Positions 44,605-52,856 of a DNA stretch of 64,000 bases are shown one piece after another. Origin of the DNA: Bryobacteraceae bacterium (GTDB taxonomy: Bacteria; Acidobacteriota; Terriglobia; Bryobacterales; Bryobacteraceae); the NCBI GenBank assembly GCA_026002875.1, contig BPGE01000001.1, forward strand, positions 2,790,001-2,854,000, given 5' to 3'. Numbering within the stretch: position 1 is the first letter of the stretch; each line of letters opens with the position of its first letter. Made by a program: the position numbers and the translations under genes. The notes below the pieces were generated by a model. That model did not search any database. It was given only the letters and a program-made list of their open reading frames with translations, and was not told the origin of the DNA.

Positions 44605-46206
44605 TCAGAAGGCGGCGGGGTTCCGCCATCCGGCCGCGTGTTTTCCGGCTCCGGCCAGCGTCGGCTCTCCGGATCCCGCCCGAGAGGGACGCCTCGCGGG
44701 ATTCGAGTCCTTGCCGGAATCATGAAACCACGCGTCCTCTCTCGCTGGACTCACGGCGGAGCCGCGCGCAGCGAGGCCATTGCGGCGTCCGTTGACGAGT
44801 TCCTCGAGCCTGCCGACGATATCCTCGAAAGTCTGCGCCTGTGCATGGAGCTCCTCCGATGCCGACGCGCCTTCCTCCGCGCTGGCCGCACTCTGCTGCG
44901 TCACCTGCTGCATCTGCGCGATGGCGCGGCTGATCTGTTCAATCCCGCGCATCTGCTCCTGCGCGCCCGTGCTCACTTCTTCGACGAGACTCTTCACCCG
45001 CGCCGCTTCCTCTGAGACCGCCCGGACCAGCTCGGCCACCTCGTCCACCCGGATCTTGCCCTCGTGCGACCGCGAAACGGATTCCTCGATCAGCGCGGTG
45101 GTGTCCTTGGCCGCCTGGGCGCAACGTTGCGCGAGATTGCGGACCTCGTCGGCCACAACCGCAAAGCCCATGCCGGCCTCGCCCGCTCTGGCGGCTTCGA
45201 CAGCAGCATTCAGCGCAAGGATGTTGGTCTGGAAAGCGATCTCGTCGATCGTGCGGATGATCTTCAAAATGCGCTCGCTCTGCGCCTCGATCTCGCGCAT
45301 GCTCCGGACGGCCTCGTCGAGAGCCCGGTCGGCCTGCCGGAATTTCTCTCCGCTGGCCTTCACGACTTCGGCCGCCGACAACGCGCTTTCGCTGTTTTTC
45401 CTCGAGAGCGCGTTGATCTGCCCGCTCGAAGCCGAGGTCTGTTCCAGGGCGGAAGCCTGCTCGGAGGATCCCTGCGCCAGCGACTGGCTGGCCGCGGCGA
45501 CCTGGCCGGCGGCGCTCGCCACCTGCACGGCTCCGTCAGCCAGCCCCGCCACGGCCGCCGTCAGCGTTTTGCCGACCCGGCCGACCAGCGCCGATGCCAG
45601 CAGAGAGACACCGGCCAGAAGCGACAGCGCGAAGATGCCCGCCATCATGCTGTTGGCGCGGAGCGATGCCGCATGCTGGCGCGATTCCTGCAGGAACTGC
45701 CGCTGCTGGTCCCGCAGCAGCAGCAGCGCCGGCTCGGTCCGGCTCATGATGGCGCGGACCCGCGGCACTAACCTCTCGCCCAGCTCTTCGTTGCGGCCCT
45801 CCTCGCACAGCCGGACGTATTCGCCCGACAGCGCCTGCAGTTCCGCGGCGGCTTCGTCGACGATATCCAGCTGCCGGCGGCCTTCGGCCGTCACCAGCAG
45901 CGTCCGCAGTTCCTGGATCTGTTCCCGAAGCCGCGCCAGCGACTTTTCCAGCTGCGACGCGCTGGCCTGCACCATCTGTCCGTCTTTGAGATTCGAGAAC
46001 AGGAATGCACCGCGCAGGCAGGCCACCGCCTCCCAGAAGCGCGCCCTCGATGCGCTGACCAGATCCAGCTTGACAGCCGTCTTTGCGGTCGCCGTGTCCA
46101 GCTCGGCGCCCAGCCTTCGCTGGTAATACAGACCGGCAGCGCCGACGGCGATGCCCGTCATTGCAAGCAGGCCGACGTAGGCATGAAGCTTTTGTTGCAA
46201 CGTCAT
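44605..46206 (-). CDS. Methyl-accepting chemotaxis protein
   Basis: This 533-residue chemoreceptor has an N-terminal membrane helix (residues 8-28), a helical periplasmic sensor at about 30-190, a second membrane helix near 191-212 and the cytoplasmic coiled-coil hairpin. The signalling tip reads [16 protein letters not shown] then [16 protein letters not shown], which binds CheA/CheW. The sensor resembles the four-helix-bundle type; the ligand is unknown. No che gene is close. GGAGAAG is the ribosome-binding site. The long C-terminal tail lacks a CheR-binding pentapeptide. Confidence 0.93.
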   Translation of the reverse strand: MTLQQKLHAYVGLLAMTGIAVGAAGLYYQRRLGAELDTATAKTAVKLDLVSASRARFWEAVACLRGAFLFSNLKDGQMVQASASQLEKSLARLREQIQELRTLLVTAEGRRQLDIVDEAAAELQALSGEYVRLCEEGRNEELGERLVPRVRAIMSRTEPALLLLRDQQRQFLQESRQHAASLRANSMMAGIFALSLLAGVSLLASALVGRVGKTLTAAVAGLADGAVQVASAAGQVAAASQSLAQGSSEQASALEQTSASSGQINALSRKNSESALSAAEVVKASGEKFRQADRALDEAVRSMREIEAQSERILKIIRTIDEIAFQTNILALNAAVEAARAGEAGMGFAVVADEVRNLAQRCAQAAKDTTALIEESVSRSHEGKIRVDEVAELVRAVSEEAARVKSLVEEVSTGAQEQMRGIEQISRAIAQMQQVTQQSAASAEEGASASEELHAQAQTFEDIVGRLEELVNGRRNGLAARGSAVSPAREDAWFHDSGKDSNPARRPSRAGSGEPTLAGAGKHAAGWRNPAAF

Positions 46207-46469
46207 GGTTCTTCTCCGATCTCAACAGCTGATTTCGTGTTCTCCCGGACCTCTTCCGCCCCGAAGATTTCCATCTCGGCATGGACACCCGATTCCGCCA
46301 CGGTTCCCGGCACAGGACAGCCGTTCTGGCCACCACCCCGGTGCGGCAGCCCCATGGACGCGAGCCGGTAATCCCCATGGCCGCGGCTGCCTGCGGAGAA
46401 TCCGGTGCAGTCCCGGACGATGCTCCCGAGCTTCCTCTCCGGGTCTCCTTGCCGCAATCGTCCGTTCAT
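46203..46469 (-). CDS. Possible small ORF coupled to the chemoreceptor
   Basis: An 88-residue frame ends by overlapping the chemoreceptor start as ATGA, a typical coupling signal. The C-terminal third ([13 protein letters not shown], then [11 protein letters not shown]) looks protein-like, while the N-terminal part is Gly/Arg-rich and resembles non-coding sequence. No family is recognised. Alternatively the 290-bp gap is simply an untranslated leader. Confidence 0.3.
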   Translation of the reverse strand: MNGRLRQGDPERKLGSIVRDCTGFSAGSRGHGDYRLASMGLPHRGGGQNGCPVPGTVAESGVHAEMEIFGAEEVRENTKSAVEIGEEP

Positions 46470-46496
46470 TCTTCCGATACTCCCCCCAGGCCCTGT

Positions 46497-47822
46497 TCAA
46501 AATCGGTAACTCAGAAAGAGATAGGGTTGCGTAGCGCCGCTTTTCCCCGCCTGCCGCAGAAACGCCCCCGGAAACAGATGGGCGCAGCCGGCGCCTGCCG
46601 TGACAGCCCGGCTCAACTGATAGTCGGCAGTCGCAGCAATCTCCCAGCCGACGTGATGGCTGGAGGCCAGCATGTGGCGAACCAGTGCGACTCCCCCTGG
46701 AGAGTACAGGGCATCGCGGAGCGTGGCCAGACGGAAATCATGTCCGCTGACGGAAAACCGCAGGCGGCTGCCGCGTCTCCATTCCCCCTGCACCATCCAG
46801 TCGTGGATGTTCGCCCAACCGATGCGGTCAGTGGCGCCGTTGCGGAGGTGCGTTGTCGGATAAAGCGTGTCAAAGGTGCCTTTCCGTCCATCCAGGGGAT
46901 TGTCGTCGCCGGAGGCGAACGTATATGCGGCCGTCAGCCGCGGCACCCACCGACCTGAACCCGTCTGCCACGAGGCCTGCCAGACTGCGGCCCAGGCGCG
47001 CACGGCGCTGCCTGCTGCCTTGCCGCGCTGCACGGCCATCTCGGACTCCCAGTCGAACCTCCTGCCCGCCTTTGCAGCTACCCGCAGCCCTGACGTGTAG
47101 ACATCGAGAGCCCCCCACCCGCCCCGCTCGTCCCGGACTCCTGCCTGGCTCTTGAGCAGAAGATACGGTTCAAGGATCACCCCAGACCGGAGCGTCGAGC
47201 TTCCATAGAGTCCAGAGAGCATCTGGCTCCTGTCGCAACGATCGAACCTCCCATCCCTGGGCACGACCACCGAACCGGCGAAGACGTCAAGCCGTGAAGC
47301 CCTGCCCGCAACGGTGACCCGGACCGCGTCGAAAGCCCGTCCGGTGTTGGACCAGTCCGGATCCCACACGAGCCTGCCTTTGCCGAATTTCAACGCCTGC
47401 CGCCCGGCCCGGATGGTCCAGCCGGCGCCCTCCGACACTCCTGCCTCCAGCCACGCAAGCCGCACGTCCAGACGGTTGGCTGCCGAGGCTGGAACCGGAT
47501 GACCATAGCCGAATCCCCGCGAGTCCTGCCACTCGCCCGCAAAGCGCAGACGGGAGCCAGCCATCACGCGCACCCCGACACGAATCCGCGTCAGAAGGTC
47601 CAGGTCGTTCCGGTTCGCGGTGAACTCAAGGCCGGTTGGAGCTTCCGCCCGCGAACGGAGCTCGCCGGAGATTTTCAGCCACCGCGGCGTGCCATCGCCA
47701 GCAGCCTCGGGTCCGGGGCTGGTTCGTGCCGCGGGCGCGGTTTTTGCCGCCTGCTGGCCTTCAGCAGGTCTGGCTTGCGAAAAGAGCAACGGGAACAACA
47801 AGGCCGCTGCCGCCCGATTCAT
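46497..47822 (-). CDS. Outer-membrane porin of the alginate-export (AlgE-like) family
   Basis: This 441-residue protein has a signal peptide (ALLFPLLFSQARPAEG), a Pro/Ala-rich spacer, then alternating amphipathic strands to a C-terminal Phe (YLFLSYRF), the usual end of an outer-membrane barrel. The start of the barrel (GELRSRAE) and GRQALKFGKGRLVWDPDWSNTG match the alginate-export porin family, which carries poorly defined substrates in Bacteroidota and Acidobacteriota. It lies upstream of the chemoreceptor on the same strand. Transport of a specific solute cannot be inferred. Confidence 0.85.
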   Translation of the reverse strand: MNRAAAALLFPLLFSQARPAEGQQAAKTAPAARTSPGPEAAGDGTPRWLKISGELRSRAEAPTGLEFTANRNDLDLLTRIRVGVRVMAGSRLRFAGEWQDSRGFGYGHPVPASAANRLDVRLAWLEAGVSEGAGWTIRAGRQALKFGKGRLVWDPDWSNTGRAFDAVRVTVAGRASRLDVFAGSVVVPRDGRFDRCDRSQMLSGLYGSSTLRSGVILEPYLLLKSQAGVRDERGGWGALDVYTSGLRVAAKAGRRFDWESEMAVQRGKAAGSAVRAWAAVWQASWQTGSGRWVPRLTAAYTFASGDDNPLDGRKGTFDTLYPTTHLRNGATDRIGWANIHDWMVQGEWRRGSRLRFSVSGHDFRLATLRDALYSPGGVALVRHMLASSHHVGWEIAATADYQLSRAVTAGAGCAHLFPGAFLRQAGKSGATQPYLFLSYRF

Positions 47823-48165
47823 GACGGCTGCCTCCCGAAGCTCTCATCGGACAGGCCGGTCTGATTCCCTCGCAGTTTATTCCCGGCGCCCCCCGCTGGC
47901 GCCGAAGCATGAAGATCCGGCATCCAGAGCGCGAATGCTCGCCCACGGCGGGCATCTCAGTGACGATTTGAGTGCGAAGACCGGAGCAGGAGAAACAGCA
48001 TCGTCTCAGGTGTCCTGGCAGCTGAAATCATGAATGCTCTGAAACTGACGCGCCGGTCGTGCGTTCCGACGCCGAGGCAGGGCCCGACGGAGGTCCCTGT
48101 CGAAAAGAGGAAACCTCGCGCGGCGGTCAGCGCGGCGCCGCAGCGACGGCGCCAGACGGACGAAT
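47823..48165. other. 343 bp without a gene
   Basis: No coding frame with a start signal, no RNA and no convincing terminator was seen between the porin and the broken propeller gene. Short frames are Arg-rich shadows. Confidence 0.5.
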
Positions 48166-48942
48166 CTAGGGATCGAGAAGCTGCCATTTGCCAGTCGCCG
48201 GGCGGTATGCCGAGACGGGCTCATCCGGGCTCCACACCAACAGCCAGGGCGCGCCGCCGGCGGCGGCAAGCGTGAAATCCGGTGCGGCTCTTTCCGTGTT
48301 CCACTGCGCCGATACTTCCTGGCGCTCCTCAAGGAACTCGGCCAGACGGATGACGCCATCCCCGTCGGCATAAGAGATGTACAACCTTCCGTTGACCGCC
48401 GCGGCCAGCCGCGGCGCGGCGGACGCCTCTTTCGCGATCAGAGCGGTTCCCTCCCAGCGGTTCCCGTTCAGCCGCGCCAGCCGCAGCTGGCCTGAACGGT
48501 CGCGCCAGGCGACATAGACGCGCTGGTCCGTGCCGCAGGCGGCCACGAAATCCCCGGAGACCTCCGCCGGACCGGCGCTCCATTCCTCCCAGCCGGAAGC
48601 AGGACGCCAGCGGCGGCTCCACAGGAGTCCCTCTTCGTCGGCAGCGAGCACGTACAGCGATCCGTCGGCGCAGGAAACGGCTTCGGGATCGGCAGGAGAA
48701 TTCTTCTCAAGGGAAACGGGCTCTCCGGGCTGGCTCTCGATAAGATCGACGAAGCCTGCATGCAGCAGCCCGTCGCGATTGCGATAGGCGACAAGCGCCC
48801 GGCGGCCGGCAGCCGGGTAAGAGACAGCCAGTGCGGGCCCGCCGCCGGCATCAGGCTCCCACGGCAGCCGCGTTTCGGAAATCCCGCCGGCGTCCTCGCC
48901 GAACAGTCGGAGAGAGCCCTTCGATCTGTTTCCTTCCTTTCT
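48166..48942 (-). pseudogene. Beta-propeller lectin-like gene, 5' truncated
   Basis: The frame is open from 48942 to the stop at 48166 (258 codons), but no usable start codon lies before GTG 48651, which falls in the middle of a propeller blade. Five blades of about 45-50 residues are visible, each with an R/D-rich strand: AYRNRDGLLHAGFVD, AADEEGLLWSRRW, AWRDRSGQLRLARLN, SYADGDGVIRLAEF and VWSPDEPVSAYRP. This resembles fucose-binding PLL-like propellers, which have more blades. A stop at 48943-48945 sits right upstream. The gene appears to have lost its 5' end; a frameshift near 48940 is also possible. Confidence 0.6.
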
Positions 48943-49125
48943 TTATCGACACCCGGCACGCATTCCTTGAGCGTCTTTGCGCTGAGACAGGAACCGGGCG
49001 GGTCGCAACGAAATGGGTGCGGTCGAAAGGCCATGCACGTGGACGCGCAGGAACGCAGGGCCGGGAGCCGGCGGCGTTCACGCAAGATTCATCGATGTGT
49101 CGCGCTCCGCGGCCCGCAACCCTGC

Positions 49126-49131
49126 TAGTCT
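49126..49131 (+). promoter_or_regulatory. TANNNT box 6 nt before the phosphoesterase ATG
   Basis: TAGTCT followed by 6 nt and ATG 49138 would give a leaderless mRNA. The -35 region is weak. Confidence 0.4.
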
Positions 49132-49137
49132 GTGGCC

Positions 49138-51600
49138 ATGCGCAAGGCGTGGTTTGGACTGTTATTCCTGCTCCCCCTGGCCGGGATCGCGTGGTTTCAG
49201 GCGCGGCAGGCCGGCCGGCTCGCCGATGGCTCTTTTTTGATCCCGACCGGCCAGCGGCTTACGCCCGCCGGCGCGCACATTGAAGTGAACGACCGCCCCA
49301 TGGGGATGAGCCTCAGCCCCGACGGCAGAATTCTCGCTGTCGCAACGGGGAGCAATTTCGCACCCCGCGCGCTGCACCTGATCGACACCGCGCAGCAGCG
49401 CGCCCCACAGACGGTCCCTGTGGGAGACACGTTCGTCGGCGTGGCGTTCGGTCCCTCCGGCGGGGAGCTGTATGTCGGCGGAGGGCGCGATCACGACGTG
49501 AAGATCTTCCGCCGCCGTGAGGACGGCGCGTTCACTCAGGAAGCCCGCATCGAAATCCCCGGTTCGGCGCCCAGCGGCCTGGCGCTGACGGGAGACGGCA
49601 GGCGCCTGTTTGTGGCGCTCAACCTGAAGCACGCGGTGGCGATGATCGACCTGGCCACTCGCGAAGTCCGCGAGCTGGAAACAGGCAGTTTCCCGTACAC
49701 GGCGCTGGCCGCCGGCGGCAAGATCTACGTCAGCAACTGGGGCGGACGAAAACCGCTCCCCGGCGACCGCACCGACGGCGCCTTCCCCGTCGTGCTCGAT
49801 GAGCGCGGCATTCCGTCGAGCGGCACCGTGACAGCATTCGATGCCAGCTCGGGCAAACGGCTGTCGGACATCGAAGTCGGCCTCCACCCCAGCGCCATGG
49901 CGTTCGATGCGAAGCGGGCCCGGCTCTATGTGGCCAACGCCAACAGCGATACGGTTTCGGTGATCGACACGCGCGAGGACCGGGTTGTTGAGACGATCCG
50001 CGTAGGACCGTTCGATGGCGCGCCGCTCGGCAGTTCGCCCAACGCGCTCGCCCTCTCGCCCGATGGCGCGGTTCTCTATGTCGCCAACGCGGCCAACAAC
50101 GCCGTGGCCGTGGTGCGCACAGGCCGCGGCAAGGCGCGCGTGGAAGGGTTCATTCCCACGGGCTGGTATCCCACCGCCGTGGCGCTGGACAGCAGCGGCA
50201 AACGTTTGTGGGTGGCCAGCGGCTACGGTTTCGGCTCGGTGGCGGCATTGCCCGCGGGGCGCTCAGGGCGCAGTTACCGCGACCGCGCCGGCGTCGTCTC
50301 CGTCATCGATATTCCGGACGCGCGCCAGCTGGCGCGGATGACGCGGCGAGTGCTTGAGAACAACCGCGACCAGAGCGCCCAACCCGCACCCGCAAAGTCC
50401 GGCCATCCCGTCCCCATGCACCGCGGCCAGGCCTCGCCTATCCGGTACGTCTTCTACATCATCAAAGAAAACCGCACCTACGACCAGGTCTTTGGCGATC
50501 TCCCGCAGGGCAACGGCGACCCGTCGCTGGTTCACTTCGGCCGCGATGTCACGCCCAATCATCATGCCTTGGCCGAGCAGTTCGTGCTGCTGGACAACTA
50601 CTACGCGCCGGGCGATCAGTCCGCACTCGGCCACCGCTGGTGCACGCAGGGATACGCGAGCGACTGGATCCACAAGTACGGCAACGCCCGCAATGACGCC
50701 AACCCGATGCTGTTCGCGCCCACCGATTTCCTTTGGGACAACGCGCGGAAGCACGGCGTGAGCGTGCGCGCCTACGGAGAGCGCGGCCGCACGGTGATCG
50801 ATCCGCCGCAGGCGTCGTGGACGGATATTTATCAGGACTGGAAGAACCGGACCGGGAAAATCCGCCTCGAGGCCGTGCCTCTGGTGCTCGGCCTGAAGGA
50901 CATCTATCACCCCGTTTACCCGGGATTCAATATGCGCATAACCGACCAGTTGCGGGCTGATATTTTCCTGGAAGAATTCCGGCGGTTCGAAAAAGACGGC
51001 AACCTCCCGCGGCTCGTCATCCTGCTCCTTCCGCAGAATCACACCAACGGCACAGCCGAAGGTTTCCCCACCCCGCGCGCCACCGTCGCCGACAACGACC
51101 TCGCCCTCGGCCGCATCGTCGAGGCCATTTCGCACAGCCGGTACTGGCGCGAGTCGGCCATCTTCGTCACCGAAGACGACGCACAAAATGGCCTCGATCA
51201 CGTCGCCGGGCACCGCACCGTCGGACTCGTCATCTCCCCGTGGGTCCGCCGCCGTGCCGTTGACAGCACCTTCTACACCACCATCAACATGTACCGGACC
51301 ATGGAGCAGATCCTCGGCCTGCCGCCCTCCAATCAGTTCGACCTCGCCGCCGAACCGATGTTCACGGTTTTCACGGCGCAGCCGGACTTCGCGCCCTACA
51401 AGGCGCTTCCGAACCAGATCCCCCTCGACGAAATGAACCTGCCCGTGAAAAAACTCGCGGGGCTCGCGCGCCGGCTGGCGGAAGCCTCCGCCCGAATGGA
51501 CTTCGATGAGCCCGACGCGGCCGACGAGCAGCTCCTGAACCGCGCCGTCTGGCACTCGCTCTTTCCGGCGCGGCCGTACCCGGCCCCGGCGCGGCGCTGA
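49138..51600 (+). CDS. Secreted YVTN beta-propeller/phosphoesterase fusion
   Basis: This 820-residue protein has an N-terminal membrane/signal segment (AWFGLLFLLPLAGIAWF). A YVTN-type propeller at about residues 45-410 carries repeats such as RLYVANANSDTVSVID and VLYVANAANNAVAV. A phosphoesterase domain (PF04185, about 435-765) follows with YIIKENRTYDQVFGD, NYYAPGDQSALGHRW and FVTEDDAQNGLDHVAGHRT, whose Asp/Glu/His/Thr residues are likely metal and nucleophile positions. It hydrolyses phosphate esters outside the cytoplasm; the substrate is unknown. An ATG follows TAGTCT by 6 nt. Confidence 0.88.
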   Translation: MRKAWFGLLFLLPLAGIAWFQARQAGRLADGSFLIPTGQRLTPAGAHIEVNDRPMGMSLSPDGRILAVATGSNFAPRALHLIDTAQQRAPQTVPVGDTFVGVAFGPSGGELYVGGGRDHDVKIFRRREDGAFTQEARIEIPGSAPSGLALTGDGRRLFVALNLKHAVAMIDLATREVRELETGSFPYTALAAGGKIYVSNWGGRKPLPGDRTDGAFPVVLDERGIPSSGTVTAFDASSGKRLSDIEVGLHPSAMAFDAKRARLYVANANSDTVSVIDTREDRVVETIRVGPFDGAPLGSSPNALALSPDGAVLYVANAANNAVAVVRTGRGKARVEGFIPTGWYPTAVALDSSGKRLWVASGYGFGSVAALPAGRSGRSYRDRAGVVSVIDIPDARQLARMTRRVLENNRDQSAQPAPAKSGHPVPMHRGQASPIRYVFYIIKENRTYDQVFGDLPQGNGDPSLVHFGRDVTPNHHALAEQFVLLDNYYAPGDQSALGHRWCTQGYASDWIHKYGNARNDANPMLFAPTDFLWDNARKHGVSVRAYGERGRTVIDPPQASWTDIYQDWKNRTGKIRLEAVPLVLGLKDIYHPVYPGFNMRITDQLRADIFLEEFRRFEKDGNLPRLVILLLPQNHTNGTAEGFPTPRATVADNDLALGRIVEAISHSRYWRESAIFVTEDDAQNGLDHVAGHRTVGLVISPWVRRRAVDSTFYTTINMYRTMEQILGLPPSNQFDLAAEPMFTVFTAQPDFAPYKALPNQIPLDEMNLPVKKLAGLARRLAEASARMDFDEPDAADEQLLNRAVWHSLFPARPYPAPARR

Positions 51601-51610
51601 GTGCGGGTCC

Positions 51611-51639
51611 TTGCTTATCCGCAAAGGCTTCCGTAGAAT
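51611..51639 (+). promoter_or_regulatory. Promoter of the GH172 gene giving a leaderless mRNA
   Basis: TTGCTT (51611-51616), a 17-bp spacer and TAGAAT (51634-51639) are followed by 6 nt and then ATG 51646. The predicted start of transcription coincides with the start codon. Confidence 0.55.
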
Positions 51640-51645
51640 CGCGCC

Positions 51646-52800
51646 ATGAGACGATCCACCGCACTCGCAGCCATGTTCTGCATGGCGCTCCAGCTGGCCG
51701 CGCAGGACATCTACCGCATGCCCGCCGGGCGCGTTGAGACGCGCTGGGCGAGCCCGGAAAATCCCGCAGGCGCAAAAGGCGCGGGCGCCAGAGAAAATGC
51801 AGGCCGCAAAGGCCGCCCGTTCATCGACGTCGCCGCCGGCGCCGAGGCGGTTCTGGCGGAAGTGCGGGGCTCGAGCGGCACGGTGCGGCGCATCTGGCTG
51901 ACCTTCGCCGACCGCAGCCCGCGCACGCTCCGCGAGGTCAGGATCCAGATGTTCTGGGACGGCGCGGAACGGCCGGCCGTCGACGCACCCATTGGCGACT
52001 TCTTCGGCCATATGCAGGGCCGCATGGCGCCGTTTGAATCCGTCTTCTTCTCAAGCCCCGAAGGCCGCAGCTTCGTCTGCACGGCGCCCATGCCCTTCCG
52101 CCGCGCCATGCGGATCGTCGTGCGCAACGAAAGCGCGCGCGAACTGAAGAGCCTGTATTACGACGTTGATTACACCGTCGGCGACGCCCACCCGGAAGAC
52201 ATTCTTTATTTCCATGCCTATTTCCGCAGAGAAAATCCGACCACGCTGCAAAAAGACTACGAGTTTCTTCCCCTGGTGCGCGGCCGCGGCCGATTTCTGG
52301 GCGTCTTTTTCGGCGTGTCCGCCGACAGGCAGAAATACAGCTTCACCTGGTGGGGCGAGGGCGAAGTGAAAATCTATCTCGACGGCGACCGGGAATTTCC
52401 GACCCTCGCCGGCACGGGAACGGAAGACTACATCGGCACCGCCTGGGGACAGGGACGCTACGACCACCTGCTTCAGGGCTGCCATCTCGCCGACAGCGAG
52501 AAAATGCAGTATTCGTTCTACCGCTTCCACGTCCCCGACCCGGTCTACTTCTACGAAGAAATCCGCGCCACCATCCAGCAGATCGGCTATCTCAATCCGC
52601 AATGGATGGGCCTCGTGCATCAGCTCGGCACGAAACTCTACCGCGCCGGCCCGGGCCTCGCCGAGCGCGGTCCGCTCGAAGCGGGCCTCTTCGAGCGCCA
52701 GGATGACTGGTCCAGCGTCGCTTACTTCTATCTGAACCGGCCGGAGAACGGCCTGCCTCCGATCCCGCCCGCCGCAGAGCGCATCCGCGGCCTTGATTGA
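51646..52800 (+). CDS. DUF2961/GH172 family glycosidase-like protein, secreted
   Basis: This 384-residue protein has a signal peptide (ALAAMFCMALQLAAQ) and the DUF2961 domain, now classed as GH172 (difructose-anhydride and alpha-fructofuranosidase-type enzymes). The family hallmark GTGTEDYIGTAWG is near residue 257; its Glu is a candidate catalytic residue. The SWWGEGE-type strand (TWWGEGEVKIYLDGD) and LYYDVDYT are also typical. The true substrate of acidobacterial members is not known. The ORF start is at a predicted leaderless promoter. The S9 peptidase gene follows after 56 bp. Confidence 0.85.
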   Translation: MRRSTALAAMFCMALQLAAQDIYRMPAGRVETRWASPENPAGAKGAGARENAGRKGRPFIDVAAGAEAVLAEVRGSSGTVRRIWLTFADRSPRTLREVRIQMFWDGAERPAVDAPIGDFFGHMQGRMAPFESVFFSSPEGRSFVCTAPMPFRRAMRIVVRNESARELKSLYYDVDYTVGDAHPEDILYFHAYFRRENPTTLQKDYEFLPLVRGRGRFLGVFFGVSADRQKYSFTWWGEGEVKIYLDGDREFPTLAGTGTEDYIGTAWGQGRYDHLLQGCHLADSEKMQYSFYRFHVPDPVYFYEEIRATIQQIGYLNPQWMGLVHQLGTKLYRAGPGLAERGPLEAGLFERQDDWSSVAYFYLNRPENGLPPIPPAAERIRGLD

Positions 52801-52856
52801 GAGCCGCGGGGGCTTGGTATACTCCGGTCATCCACACCTGTCGGATGGACCGGACC

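Noticed and set aside
46207-46496. A cyclic-di-GMP or similar riboswitch before the chemoreceptor
   Set aside because: The region can fold in places, but I could not find the conserved core of any riboswitch family.
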